The position numbers were made by a program, and so were the translations under genes. The notes beneath the pieces are model-generated. The model was not told the origin of the DNA and searched no databases. It was given only the letters and a program-made list of their open reading frames with translations. Shown in pieces: positions 35,532 to 44,522 of a stretch of 64,000 bases of DNA (position 1 is its first letter; each line of letters opens with the position of its first letter). The DNA lies in the NCBI RefSeq assembly GCF_014126615.1, contig NZ_CP059896.1:2366501-2430500 (forward strand), in the 5' to 3' direction. The stretch comes from Ciceribacter thiooxidans. Its GTDB lineage: Bacteria; Pseudomonadota; Alphaproteobacteria; Rhizobiales; Rhizobiaceae.

Positions 35532-36062
35532 TCAGCTAGCGGCGCCGCCCACGAAGCGGTCTATGGAGCGCGCGGTGAGGCGCTGATTGTTGCGATACCA
35601 GGCATCCTCGGTGAAAAACACCGGCTCCCCGACATCCCAACCGCTGCAGCTGAAGTCCGACTGACGGGCGAAGAAGGCGACGAAATCCGCCTCCTCCCGC
35701 CACGCGGCGATGATATCGCCGGTGGCGCCGCCGCCGTCGAAGACGTCGCAGAGGACGATCTGGTCGCCCCTTCGAATCAGCCCCTGGCCGCAGAAGTCGC
35801 GATGAAGCTCGGCGATCAGCCCCTCGCCGTCATTGATCGACATCAACCGGTGCCAGAGCGCGCTTGCACGCGCCTCGCCGAAGGTGGTGCGCGAAAGCCG
35901 GTCGCGCAATTCCGCCGCGCGTCGTGCCATCTCTTCCCCGGTGGCGTCAATCAGCGGATAGGGCGGGCGCCACGGCCCCTTCGGCCGGCGGATCGACCAG
36001 ACCGCGGCGACGAGCACCACGATGACAGCGGCAAGCGCCAGCAGCGGAATGATCGTCGACAT
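35532..36062 (-). CDS. membrane-anchored hypothetical protein
   Basis: 176 residues: one N-terminal helix (IIPLLALAAVIVVLVAAVWS), a basic segment, and a soluble domain with ASALWHRLMSINDGEGLIAE, GLIRRGDQIVLCDVFDGGGA and FACSG-like FSCSGWDVGEPVFFTEDAWY. No family recognised. It probably faces the cytoplasm (positive residues after the helix). No strong operon partner; DUF1697 lies upstream on the same strand 69 bp away. Confidence 0.6.
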   Translation of the reverse strand: MSTIIPLLALAAVIVVLVAAVWSIRRPKGPWRPPYPLIDATGEEMARRAAELRDRLSRTTFGEARASALWHRLMSINDGEGLIAELHRDFCGQGLIRRGDQIVLCDVFDGGGATGDIIAAWREEADFVAFFARQSDFSCSGWDVGEPVFFTEDAWYRNNQRLTARSIDRFVGGAAS

Positions 36063-36130
36063 GCCCGGCCCTCCCCTCGGCTGCCCTTAGCCATCATGCC
36101 AGATCGGCAGCGCGGTTGGGAGGGGAAGTC

Positions 36131-36652
36131 TCACGCCCCCTCGATGCCACCCGCGAGTTCCGCGAGCCGGGCGACGGTGTTGATGTTGCGTGAGGTGCCG
36201 ATCTTCAACGCCGGGAGCTTGATCTTCGAGCGGCCGGAGCCGATCGGGTAGTGCACGTAGATTTCCCGGCCGCGCACCACCGCCTCCTCGCCGTCGGGGG
36301 CGAGGAAACCGTGCAGGGCGTCGTCGCCGGGCGGCTCACCGAAGAAGCTGACGAGCACGCGCTCCGGCGCCATCGCCGCGAAAGGGTTGCCGTCGAGGAC
36401 GGCGCGGAGCTCCGCCGGCGTGCGGAGGAAGACGCCGGGCGCCTCGCCGAGACGATCGCCGAGCGCCCGGTCGAGCAGCGCGGCGATCTCCGCCGGCTCG
36501 CCGCCGTCGCGGAAGATGAGGTTGCCGGACTGGATATAGGTGGAGACCTCGGTGAAGCCGAGGTTTTCTGCGAGCGTCTTCAGCTCCGCCATCGGCAGTT
36601 TCCCGGTGCCGCCGACATTGACGGCGCGGATCAGGGCGACATAGGCAGCCAT
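36131..36652 (-). CDS. DUF1697 family protein
   Basis: About 173 residues from MAAYVALIRAVNVGGTGKLP, with STYIQSGNLIF and SRNINTVARLAELA, the DUF1697 signature. Function unknown. The start at 36652 has AGGGTGG upstream, inside the end of the antitoxin gene; a GTG at 36661 would add three residues. Just downstream of the higBA-like module and maybe co-transcribed. Confidence 0.88.
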   Translation of the reverse strand: MAAYVALIRAVNVGGTGKLPMAELKTLAENLGFTEVSTYIQSGNLIFRDGGEPAEIAALLDRALGDRLGEAPGVFLRTPAELRAVLDGNPFAAMAPERVLVSFFGEPPGDDALHGFLAPDGEEAVVRGREIYVHYPIGSGRSKIKLPALKIGTSRNINTVARLAELAGGIEGA

Positions 36653-36662
36653 GGGCGCCACC

Positions 36663-36962
36663 CTATTCCGCCGGCCCGGAGGCCGGCGTCACGGTGAATT
36701 TCAGGCCGAGCGCCTTCGCAACGCCGAGAATCGTGGAGAATTTGGGATCGCCGCGCTCGCTCAGCGCCTTGTAGAGGGCCTCACGAGTCACCCCCGCCTC
36801 CCGGGCGACGCGCGTCATGCCCTTGGCTTTGGCGATGATCCCGAGGGCATTGGCGATGTAGGCCGCATCGCCGCTTTCGAACGCATCCGTCAGCAGCGCC
36901 GCCTGGGCTTCGGCATCGGCAAAGAATTCCGAAGCATCGAAGGGGATGGTTTCCGTCGCCAT
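36663..36962 (-). CDS. HigA-like antitoxin (addiction module antidote)
   Basis: 99 residues. MATETIPFDASEFFADAEAQ, then an XRE-type HTH: AKGMTRVAREAGVTREALYK and GDPKFSTILGVAKALGLKFT. This is the 'addiction module antidote' family paired with RelE/HigB-like toxins. The ATG lies one base past the toxin stop, so translation is coupled. Confidence 0.85.
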   Translation of the reverse strand: MATETIPFDASEFFADAEAQAALLTDAFESGDAAYIANALGIIAKAKGMTRVAREAGVTREALYKALSERGDPKFSTILGVAKALGLKFTVTPASGPAE

Positions 36963-36963
36963 G

Positions 36964-37251
36964 TCACACGTCCTTTGCCAGATCCATTGCGCGGCGGATG
37001 TCTTTTTCCTGGCTCGCCTTGTCGCCGCCGCACAGCAGGATGATGAGCGCCTCGCCGCGCCTCACGAAATAGAGCCGATAGCCGGGGCCGTAATCGATCC
37101 GCACTTCGCCGATGCCGCCGAAATACTTCACGTCGCCCATCAGGCCGGACTGAAGCCGCACCAGACGGATCGCGATGCGTGTCTGCGCCTGCCGGTCCTT
37201 TAGCTTGCGAAGCCAGCCGGCGAAATCGGGATGCTGCCGGATCTCGATCAT
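36964..37251 (-). CDS. RelE/HigB-family toxin
   Basis: About 95 residues from MIEIRQHPDFAGWLRKLKDR, with GDVKYFGGIGEVRIDYGPGY and RLYFVRRGEALIILLCGGDK, a standard phage-Gp49/HigB-like mRNA interferase. The toxin gene comes first, as in higBA. The start at 37251 is chosen because the family begins MIEI; a GTG at 37269 adds six residues inside the operator. Cleaves ribosome-bound mRNA by family inference. Confidence 0.88.
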   Translation of the reverse strand: MIEIRQHPDFAGWLRKLKDRQAQTRIAIRLVRLQSGLMGDVKYFGGIGEVRIDYGPGYRLYFVRRGEALIILLCGGDKASQEKDIRRAMDLAKDV

Positions 37252-37253
37252 GC

Positions 37254-37303
37254 GTGAACTGTAGTTCACAAAGTGACTGACGTCAATCTTTCTGTGAACT
37301 ACA
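37254..37303. promoter_or_regulatory. palindromic operators of the higBA-like module
   Basis: A perfect palindrome GTGAACTGTAGTTCAC at 37254-37269, and TGTAGTTCACA (37260-37270) repeated in inverted orientation as TGTGAACTACA (37293-37303). Two sites 33 bp apart, three helical turns, fit cooperative antitoxin binding. Confidence 0.7.
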
Positions 37304-37322
37304 GATTACAGGACGAATCCCC

Positions 37323-39431
37323 TTACATCTTGCCCGCGACCTTCACCGCAAAGGCATATTCGAAGGCGATTTCCTCGAGGCGCTGGAAGCGGCCGGATTT
37401 GCCGCCGTGGCCGGCGGCCATGTTGGTCTTGAGGAGATAGGGGCCGGCCGCCGGCGCCTTCTCGCGCAGCTTCGCCACCCATTTGGTCGGCTCCCAGTAG
37501 GTCACGCGCGGGTCGGTGAGGCCGGAGAGCGCGAGGATCGGCGGATAGGTCTTTTCGCCGACATTGTCGTAAGGCGAATAGGCGGCGATCCAGCCGTATT
37601 CCTCCTCCGATTCGATCGGGTTACCCCATTCCGGCCATTCCGGCGGGGTGAGCGGCAGGGTGTCGTCCAGCATGGTGTTCAGCACGTCCACGAAGGGCAC
37701 GGCGGCGATGATGCCGGCGAATTTCTCCGGCGCCATGTTGGCAACCGCCCCCATCAGCATGCCGCCGGCAGATCCGCCCTCGGCGATAATCCGGTCGTAA
37801 GAGGTGAAGCGCTCCTGCACCAGATGGTCGGCGGCGGCGATGAAGTCCTTGAAGGTATTGACCTTCTTTTCCATCTTGCCGTCCTCGTACCAGGAAAAGC
37901 CCTTGTCCTTGCCGCCGCGGATATGGGCGATGGCATAGACGAAGCCGCGGTCGGCAAGCGACAGGCAATTGGTGTTGAAGCCGGCGGGAATGGTGATGCC
38001 GTAGGCGCCGTAGCCGTAGAGCAGGCAGGGCGCGGAGCCGTCGAGGGGCGTGTCCTTGCGGTAGAGCAGCGTCACCGGCACGCTCTCGCCGTCATGCGCG
38101 GGGGCGAAGACGCGCCGCGTCACGTAGTCGTCCGGGTTGTGGCCGGAGGGCACTTCCTGTGTCTTCAGGAGCGTGCGCTCGCGGGTCGCCATATTGTAGT
38201 CGAAGAGCTGCGAGGGCGTCGTCATCGAGGAATAGGAAAAGCGGATGACGTCGGTGTCGTATTCGGCCGCGCCCGAGAGCCCGAGCGAATAGGCCTCTTC
38301 GGCAAAGGCGATCGCGTGCTCCTCGCCGGTCTTCCGGTCGCGGATCATGATCTCCGGCAGGCCGTCGCGGCGCTGCAGCCAGACGAGGTGGCGGGCGAAA
38401 GCCATGTGGGAGAGGATGAGCAGGCCGGGCGTATGCGGCACCACTTCCTTCCAGTTTTCCTTGAAGGGCGCGGTAACCGGCGCCTCCATGATCTTGAAAT
38501 CCTTGGCGCCGCCGTCATTGGTCAGGATGTAGAAGACGTCGCCGCCCTCGGCGAGCGAATACTCGACCCCCTCCTCGCGCTCGGCGACCAGCAGCGGCTC
38601 GGCCGTCAGGTCCTTCGTCGAGAGGATGCGGTATTCGCTCGTCTCGTGATCGTGGATGTCGATATAGATGAAATCGTCGAGCAGCGAGCCGCCGACGCCC
38701 ATGAAGAAGCCGTGGTCCTTCTCCTCGTAGACCAGCCGGTCGGACGACTGCGGCTGACCGACGATGTGGTGGAAGACTTTGGAGGGACGGTGGTTGTCGT
38801 CCTGCAGCGTGTAGAAGAAGCTCTTGCCGTCCGGCGCCCAGGCGCCGCCGCCGCCGGTGTTCTCGATGACGTCCGGGAGATCCGCGCCGGTTGCAAGATC
38901 GCGTACCCTGAGCGTGAAATATTCCGAGCCCTTGTCGTCATAGCCCCAGATGCCGCGGCTGTGGTCGCTCGAATGGTCGAGGCCGGCGAGGCGGAAATAG
39001 TCCTTGCCCTCGGCTTCCTTGTCGCCGTCGAGCAGCAGCGTGCGGATCGCCTCGTCCTTGTGGTCGCCTTCGCGGGGGATGCGGAAATAGCGCGGCTGCT
39101 CGCCGCCGGTAACGAAGGCGGTGCCGTAGGCGAAGGGACCGTCCTTCACCGGCACGGAGGAATCGTCCTCCTTGATGCGGCCCTTCATCTCTTGAAAGAG
39201 CTTTTCCTGCAGCGCCTTCGTATCGGCCATGGCGGCGTCCATATAGGCGTTCTCGGCTTCGAGATGCCGGCGCAGGTCCTTGTCCAGCAGCGAAGGGTCC
39301 TTGAACATCGCCTGCCAGTTTTCAGCCCGCATCCAGGCATAGTCGTCGGTGCGGGTAATGCCGTGACGGGTGTCGGAAACGGGCTTCTTCTCGGCGGCGG
39401 GCGGCGTGGGCAGGTTCGGGAATACGGACAA
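37323..39431 (-). CDS. ptrB: oligopeptidase B (S9 family serine peptidase)
   Basis: About 702 residues: an N-terminal seven-blade propeller domain and a C-terminal alpha/beta-hydrolase. The catalytic serine is in GGSAGGMLMG, the aspartate in LSGLTDPRVTYWEP, and the histidine in MAAGHGGKSGR. The start is taken as TTG at 39431 (SVFPNLPTPPAAEKKPV follows) because GAGAGG lies eight bases upstream and no ATG fits. Cleaves short peptides after basic residues in the cytoplasm. Stands alone. Confidence 0.9.
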   Translation of the reverse strand: MSVFPNLPTPPAAEKKPVSDTRHGITRTDDYAWMRAENWQAMFKDPSLLDKDLRRHLEAENAYMDAAMADTKALQEKLFQEMKGRIKEDDSSVPVKDGPFAYGTAFVTGGEQPRYFRIPREGDHKDEAIRTLLLDGDKEAEGKDYFRLAGLDHSSDHSRGIWGYDDKGSEYFTLRVRDLATGADLPDVIENTGGGGAWAPDGKSFFYTLQDDNHRPSKVFHHIVGQPQSSDRLVYEEKDHGFFMGVGGSLLDDFIYIDIHDHETSEYRILSTKDLTAEPLLVAEREEGVEYSLAEGGDVFYILTNDGGAKDFKIMEAPVTAPFKENWKEVVPHTPGLLILSHMAFARHLVWLQRRDGLPEIMIRDRKTGEEHAIAFAEEAYSLGLSGAAEYDTDVIRFSYSSMTTPSQLFDYNMATRERTLLKTQEVPSGHNPDDYVTRRVFAPAHDGESVPVTLLYRKDTPLDGSAPCLLYGYGAYGITIPAGFNTNCLSLADRGFVYAIAHIRGGKDKGFSWYEDGKMEKKVNTFKDFIAAADHLVQERFTSYDRIIAEGGSAGGMLMGAVANMAPEKFAGIIAAVPFVDVLNTMLDDTLPLTPPEWPEWGNPIESEEEYGWIAAYSPYDNVGEKTYPPILALSGLTDPRVTYWEPTKWVAKLREKAPAAGPYLLKTNMAAGHGGKSGRFQRLEEIAFEYAFAVKVAGKM

Positions 39432-39784
39432 GGGCGAAGCCTCTCTTGAGGTGGGGAAATTGCTTCTGGGACAGATAGAGACCAGGTGACGGCCTATCAA
39501 GGCGAAATCGGCGGGACGGCGGGGAGCGAGGGAGCGACGGGCAGTGCGAGGTCTCGCATGGCCGGGTGTCCGGCGCCTGATCTTGTCTGGCGGAAACGAC
39601 GGAGCGGGCACGTCGCCTCCTCCGCGAGTGGTCATCCTCGGGCTTGACCCGAGGATTCAGACGACGAACGCAGCTCTCGTATCGGCTGGTGGCAGGCACA
39701 TCGGCCGGCCTCACGCGCAACCGCCACAATTCCGGCGTCTTGGCGGCGGAAGGAGGCGCAGTCCCTCCGTTTCCCGGTCCTCCC
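39432..39784. other. intergenic region with a type C-like hairpin
   Basis: Region between two divergent genes. 39629-39656 is the hairpin GTCATCCTCGGGCTTGACCC followed by GAGGATT, a short relative of the type C repeat. No further gene seen. Confidence 0.5.
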
Positions 39785-40542
39785 ATGCGCCTCTTCTTCC
39801 TTTCCGCGACGCTCGCGGCCTCTCTCCTCGCCTGCACGACTGCCGAGGCCCGTGACGGCCTCGTCGAACCGAAGCTTACGATCGCCCGCGGCGGGCCGCA
39901 GTCACCCCGCGTGGCGCTGACGCTGGACGCCTGTTCGGGGCTGCAGACGAACGCATCCTGGGCGAACTCTTCCGCGAGGAAATCCCGGCGACGATCTTCG
40001 TCACCACCCGCTGGGTCCGGCGCAATCCGCAGGTCATGAAGCGCCTGCAGAGCCGGCCGGACCTCTTCGAGATCGAGGATCACGGGGAAAACCACGTGCC
40101 GGCGGTCGACCGGCCGCTCGCCGTCTACGGCATTCCGGCGGCGGGTTCGCCGGCGGCGGTCGCCGCCGAGGTCGAAGGCGGAGCGCGCGCGATCGTCGCG
40201 GCGGGTTCGCCGGTGCCGCGCTGGTTTCGCGGCGCGACCGCCCGCTACAGCCCGTCCGCCGTCGTTGAGATCGAGAAGATAGGTTACCGCATCGCCGGCT
40301 ATTCGGTGAACGGCGACCAGGGCGCAAGCCTCATCGCCGGCATGGCCGAGAAGCGGATCGCCGCGGCGAAGGACGGCGACGTCATCATCGCCCATGTCAA
40401 CCAGCCGAGCCGTTCGGCCGGCGAAGGCGTCGCCCGCGGCATCCATGCACTGAAGGAAAAGGGCGTCACCTTCGTCCGCCTCGACGAGAGCTTTGTCGCA
40501 CCGACCGCCCGGGCGGCCGAACTCGCCGCCGTCGGGCAGTGA
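39785..40542 (+). pseudogene. exported NodB-type polysaccharide deacetylase, frameshift at G-run 39937-39940
   Basis: Starts MRLFFLSATLAASLLACTTA, a signal with possible lipobox LLAC, and runs to PRVALTLDACSG. After four G the frame slips; one extra G gives ADERILGELFREEIPATIFV, then TTRWVRRNPQVMKR and FEIEDHGENHVPAVDRPLAV. The metal-binding residues of CE4 enzymes are recognisable (first Asp in TLDAC, His pair in DHGENH). About 252 residues when joined. Removes acetyl groups from cell-wall or extracellular sugars by family inference. The second part alone (from 40036) lacks the catalytic Asp. Confidence 0.82.
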
Positions 40543-40544
40543 GT

Positions 40545-41258
40545 TTCGTCATGCCTCCGGCCGCGTGGATCCTCGAGTCAAGCCCGAGGATGACGGCGTG
40601 CGGGTGGGCGGAGCGTCCAAGGACACGGTTCAGCGGCGAAAACGACGGAGGGCACGCTTTGTCTCCCGTCAACCAATGGTCATCCTCGGGCTTGACTCGA
40701 GGATCCATGCAGCCCGGCATGACGGGGGTGGAAACGGTGCGCCCCTAGCCCACCGAGGGATAGGGAATGTGGCCGCGGGCCACAGGTCGATCTCCCCCTT
40801 GAGGGGAGATGCCCGGCAGGGCAGAGGGGGGTGTCACTGCAAGCGCCGAGAGTGGCCCCCCTCTGTCACTTCGTGACATCTCCCCTCAAGGGGGGAGATC
40901 GGGCGGCCCATACATCGCCTCCGTCATACCGGCTCGACCCGGCATCCAGCCGGCGAGCGTCGGCGAGCCGAAAGAACGCATTTCGACGAGGGCGAAAAAG
41001 TCTCCCCGCGCGATCGACATCGCGCGACTGGATGCCGGGTCGAGCCCGGCATGACGGAAGTTGAGGGGGTGCGTGCCTCACCTTTGCCACTCACCACGCG
41101 TGCGAGAGGGAATGTGGCCGCGGCCACAGGTCGATCTCCCCCCTTGAGGGGAGATGCCCGGCAGGGCAGAGGGGGTGTCACTGCAAGCGCCGAGAGTGCC
41201 CCCCCTCTGTCACTTCGTGACATCTCCCCCTCAAGGGGGGAGATCGGGCAGAAGTGGG
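40545..41258. repeat. cluster of mosaic repeats (types C and B), about 700 bp
   Basis: 40548-40598 and 40678-40722 are type C hairpins with GGATCCTCGAGTCAAGCCCG; 40788-40906 is a type B pair (arms around CTCCCCCTTGAGGGGAGAT and CACTTCGTGACATCTCCCCT) joined by GTGTCACTGCAAGCGCCGAG; 40922-41058 a full type C; 41128-41253 a second type B pair. The stretch 40935-41250 is nearly identical to 61265-61590. The gap 40543-41360 has no gene. Confidence 0.9.
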
Positions 41259-41360
41259 GCAATCAGGAGGGGCGCGTGACGATAACGACCCCCGCGGCGC
41301 GGCGATCGCCGCGCCAGTCACTTGGTGGGCGGCAGAGTGCGGACTTGCGGCCGCACCCGC

Positions 41361-42650
41361 TTATTCGTCGTCGAACTTGACGGCCTTCAGCTTGTCGATG
41401 CCGAGAACCTGAAGCGCAAGCTTTTCGTAGAAGGGCTCGGAATGGCCGCTCTTGATCTTGTGCAGGAAGTATTTCTCGAAGCCGATCTTGGCGGCATGCA
41501 CCCATTTGCCCTGGGATGCCCAGTTGACGTTGCGCGGCGGGATCTGCGGCTGGGCCACGAAGGCGATGCCTCCGTCGCCGAAGTCGGCGAGGCACACCGC
41601 GTTCCAGGTGCCCTGGGCGTTGGGCTTGTCACCGCCGACCAGGCGGGCGATGTTCTTGGCCGTCGCCGTCACCATGCTCTCGATCATGAAACCGGTCTTG
41701 GGAACGCCCACGGGGACCGGCGTCTTGCCGGTCGGCGGAATGGCGATGCAGACGCCGACGGCGAAGATATTCGGATACTTGCCGTTCTGCTGATGCTTGT
41801 CGACCAGGATGAAGCCGCGCGGGTTGGTCAGCCCCTCGATGTCGCGGACCGCTTCCACGCCGCGGAAGGCCGGCAGCATCATCGTGTAACTGGAAGGCAC
41901 CTCGTGGATGGTCTTGGTCGTGCCATCCTCGTTGACCTCCTCGACGACCACCTTGTCGGCCTCGAATTTCTGCACCTTGGCATTGGTGATCCACTTGATG
42001 TGCTTGTCGCGCATTGCGCTTTCGAGCAGACCCTTGGTATCGCCGACGCCGTCGAGGCCGAGATGGCCGATATAGGGCTCGGAGGTGACGAAGGTCATCG
42101 GCACCCTGTCGCGCACCTTGGCGTCGCGCAGCGCCTTTTCCAGGATGAAGGCGAATTCGTAGGCTGGGCCGTAGCAGGACGCACCCTGCACGGCGCCGAT
42201 CACCACCGGCCCCGGTTTGGCGACCAGCTTGTCGAAGGCGTCCTTGGCGGACAGCGCGTGGTCGATGTGGCAGACCGACTGGGTATGAGCGCCGGGACCG
42301 AAACCCTCGATCTCGTCGAAGGCGAGCTCCGGGCCGGTCGCGATCACCAGGTAATCGTAGTCGACGGAGGTGCCGTCGGTGAGTTCGACGCGATTTTCAG
42401 CGGCGTGCAGGCGCTTTGCCCCTTGCGGGTAGAGCGCGATGTCGCGGCGCTTGCAGGCCGGTGCCAGATCGACCTCGATCGACTCGCGCTCGCGCCAGCC
42501 GACGGCAACCCACGGATTGGACGGTACGAAGGAATAGACCGACCCCTTGTTGATGACGCTCACGCGATCCTCGCGCGACAGTGCATCCCTCAACTCGTAA
42601 GCCATGATGGTGCCACCGAGGCCGGCACCGAGAACAACGACATGAGCCAT
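41361..42650 (-). CDS. sulfide:quinone oxidoreductase-like flavoprotein
   Basis: 429 residues. FAD-binding MAHVVVLGAGLGGTIMAYEL, second dinucleotide region VDYDYLVIATGPELAF, and cysteines in QGASCYGPAYEF and FAVGVCIAIPP at positions that in SQR form the redox disulfide. Ends VLGIDKLKAVKFDDE. Such enzymes oxidise sulfide at the membrane surface and reduce quinone. Upstream are a perfect palindrome and an FNR/FixK box, so expression is likely tied to low oxygen. A relative lies at 61618-62745. Confidence 0.82.
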   Translation of the reverse strand: MAHVVVLGAGLGGTIMAYELRDALSREDRVSVINKGSVYSFVPSNPWVAVGWRERESIEVDLAPACKRRDIALYPQGAKRLHAAENRVELTDGTSVDYDYLVIATGPELAFDEIEGFGPGAHTQSVCHIDHALSAKDAFDKLVAKPGPVVIGAVQGASCYGPAYEFAFILEKALRDAKVRDRVPMTFVTSEPYIGHLGLDGVGDTKGLLESAMRDKHIKWITNAKVQKFEADKVVVEEVNEDGTTKTIHEVPSSYTMMLPAFRGVEAVRDIEGLTNPRGFILVDKHQQNGKYPNIFAVGVCIAIPPTGKTPVPVGVPKTGFMIESMVTATAKNIARLVGGDKPNAQGTWNAVCLADFGDGGIAFVAQPQIPPRNVNWASQGKWVHAAKIGFEKYFLHKIKSGHSEPFYEKLALQVLGIDKLKAVKFDDE

Positions 42651-42697
42651 AAAGAACCTCCCGCTTCGTCAGGCGTATATCTATTTGTCACCATATA

Positions 42698-42711
42698 TAC
42701 GAAGCTTCGTA
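42698..42711. promoter_or_regulatory. perfect palindrome in the SQR-like promoter
   Basis: TACGAAGCTTCGTA, 48 bp upstream of the start at 42650, inside AT-rich text. A candidate operator for a local repressor; sulfide-responsive ArsR proteins (BigR/SqrR type) bind AT-rich palindromes, but that link is speculative. Confidence 0.45.
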
Positions 42712-42719
42712 GATTTGAT

Positions 42720-42733
42720 TTGATTTCCATCAA
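42720..42733. promoter_or_regulatory. FNR/FixK-type anaerobox upstream of SQR-like gene
   Basis: TTGATTTCCATCAA, an exact TTGAT-N4-ATCAA match, about 70-83 bp upstream of the SQR-like start. In rhizobia such boxes bind FixK/FnrN in micro-oxic conditions. Confidence 0.75.
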
Positions 42734-42758
42734 ATGTCAATAAAAAATCGGGAAAAGA

Positions 42759-43889
42759 TCAACCGGGCAGTTTCGGATGCACGTTCTGTTCGGGAAACAG
42801 CTCGTCGAGGATGGCCATGCCGATGAGCGAGAGGGGCAGCGCCAGCACCGCGCCGACGGCGCCCCACATCCAGGTCCAGAAGACGATGGCGACGAAGACG
42901 ACGAAGGGGTTGATCTCCAGCCGGCGGCCCATCACCGCGGGCGTCAGGAGGTTTTCGACGAGCCCGTGGACGAGGAAGAAGACCATGGCCGGTGCAAGCC
43001 CGACAAGCACGCTGTCATGGGTGACTAGGCCGCCAACGGCGACGGAGAACGTCGTCACCGTGATGCCGAGGAACGGCACGTAGCTCGAGATGAAGGCGAG
43101 CAGCCCCCAGAGCAGCGGCATCTGCAGCCCGCCGAAGAAGGCGATCACGGTCATCGCAACGCCCACCAATGCGTAGAGCAGCGTGGCGGCGGCGAAGTAG
43201 CTGCCGAGCGAGGCTTCAATCGCGTTCAGCACACGGATCGCCGCCAGCCGGCGGCGGCGATCGCGAAAGGCGATGATCAGCCCCCGGCGCAACGAATGGC
43301 GGCTGCCGAGGAAGAGCGCCAGCGCGACGAAGAAGATGAGCCCCTGCAGCAGCGCCGGAGTGACGCCGGCGGCAATCGTCGTCAGGATCGCGCCGGTGTT
43401 CTGCAGCAGCGCTTCCGCGGAGACCGGGCCGCCGCGCAGGCTCGCTTCCGATATGTGCAGCCATTCGATGCGCTCGATATAGGGAAGCACCCGCTCGACC
43501 GCCGCTTCGATCAACCGCGGAGCTTCCTCGGCGAAATGGCCGAGCGGCCGCACCAGTGCATTGGCGCCTAGAAAGAGCGTCGTCACGACGATGGTTGCGA
43601 GGATCAGGCCCGCGAGCATCGGCGGTATGCCGAGCCTGCCGAGCCGGTCGGCTGCGGCGCCGAGGATCAGCCCGACGACGACGGCGAGCGTGACCGGCAT
43701 CAGGACGGCCGCGGCGAGATAGATGCCGCCGGTGGTGAGAATCGCGAAGATGCCGATGACGGCCCAGCTCTCCGCAAGGTCGAGCGCCGAGCGGCGCGGG
43801 GCACGATCCCGTCCCTTGCGCCGCGGCGACTGCAGCGCCGTCGCGGGCGTCGCCGTCGGCGAATGCCGGATATCCGGCCGGTCGTTCAT
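42759..43889 (-). CDS. AI-2E family (PerM-like) membrane transporter
   Basis: 376 residues with about eight helices in the AI-2E/PerM layout: GIFAILTTGGIYLAAAVLMP, the periplasmic LIEAAVERVLPYIERIEWLH region, and the signature WGLLAFISSYVPFLGITVTT, ending FLVHGLVENLLTPAVMGRRL. Substrates of the family range from AI-2 to ions; none can be assigned. Its start MNDRPDIRH at 43889 has GAGGGGAGC upstream. Confidence 0.88.
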   Translation of the reverse strand: MNDRPDIRHSPTATPATALQSPRRKGRDRAPRRSALDLAESWAVIGIFAILTTGGIYLAAAVLMPVTLAVVVGLILGAAADRLGRLGIPPMLAGLILATIVVTTLFLGANALVRPLGHFAEEAPRLIEAAVERVLPYIERIEWLHISEASLRGGPVSAEALLQNTGAILTTIAAGVTPALLQGLIFFVALALFLGSRHSLRRGLIIAFRDRRRRLAAIRVLNAIEASLGSYFAAATLLYALVGVAMTVIAFFGGLQMPLLWGLLAFISSYVPFLGITVTTFSVAVGGLVTHDSVLVGLAPAMVFFLVHGLVENLLTPAVMGRRLEINPFVVFVAIVFWTWMWGAVGAVLALPLSLIGMAILDELFPEQNVHPKLPG

Positions 43890-44009
43890 CGCACGCTCCC
43901 CTCGAATCCGCCCCCGGGCCGATCAGCCCCGAAGTCTCGTCAGGCAACGCGCGAACGCAAGGCGTGTTCCATGCCGGGAGGAGCGCTCCTTCCGGCAACG
44001 GGAACTGTC

Positions 44010-44510
44010 TCAGAGCATCAGTTCCATCATCGCGAGGTCAAGCCAGCGGCCGAACTTGGTGCCGACCTCCCGATGGATGCCGACGAGCCGGAAGCCCATC
44101 CTCTCGTGCAGGCGGATCGAGGCGGTGTTTCCGGCCTCGATCGCGGCGATCATCACGTGCACCCTGCCCTCGCGCGCCCGCCCGATCAGCGCCTCCATCA
44201 GCGCCTTGCCGATGCCGGCGCCGCGGGCGTCCTTATGGACGTAGACCGAATGCTCGACCGTGTGGCGATAGCCGTCGAAGGCCCGCCAGTCGCCGTAGGA
44301 GGCGTAGCCCGCGACCTTGCCGTCGAGCTCGGCGACAAGCACCGGAAAGCCCTTGGCGCGGCGCAGCTCCATCCAGGCGCGGCGGTTCTCGACGTCGATC
44401 AGCTGCTCGTTCCAGATCGCCGTCGTGTGCTCGACGGCGTCATTGTAGATGTCGCGGATCACCGCAAGGTCGGCCTCGGTCGCGTCGCGGATCGTGATCG
44501 GTCGTGTCAT
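44010..44510 (-). CDS. GNAT acetyltransferase of the phosphinothricin/Met-sulfoximine type
   Basis: 166 residues: MTRPITIRDATEADLAVIRD, IYNDAVEHTTAIWNEQ (the PAT/Bar-like start), acetyl-CoA loop VHKDARGAGIGKALMEALIG, and FRLVGIHREVGTKFGRWLDL. The family acetylates phosphinothricin, methionine sulfoximine or related amino acids; the natural substrate is unknown. 12 bp downstream of the hemolysin III-like gene on the same strand, so probably co-transcribed. Confidence 0.88.
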   Translation of the reverse strand: MTRPITIRDATEADLAVIRDIYNDAVEHTTAIWNEQLIDVENRRAWMELRRAKGFPVLVAELDGKVAGYASYGDWRAFDGYRHTVEHSVYVHKDARGAGIGKALMEALIGRAREGRVHVMIAAIEAGNTASIRLHERMGFRLVGIHREVGTKFGRWLDLAMMELML

Positions 44511-44522
44511 GAGAATCGTCGG

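Noticed and set aside
37407..39449. A 680-codon plus-strand frame
   Set aside because: Exactly antisense to oligopeptidase B; composition is His/Arg/Glu-rich shadow text with no motif.
40545..41258. Possible CRISPR array
   Set aside because: The repeats are palindromic mosaic units of different lengths without regular spacing or unique spacers, and no cas gene is present.
41051..41380. Open frames made wholly of repeat text (also 33379-33795 and 61147-61518)
   Set aside because: They read through the type B/C palindromes, have no ribosome site, and the same peptides appear at every repeat copy.
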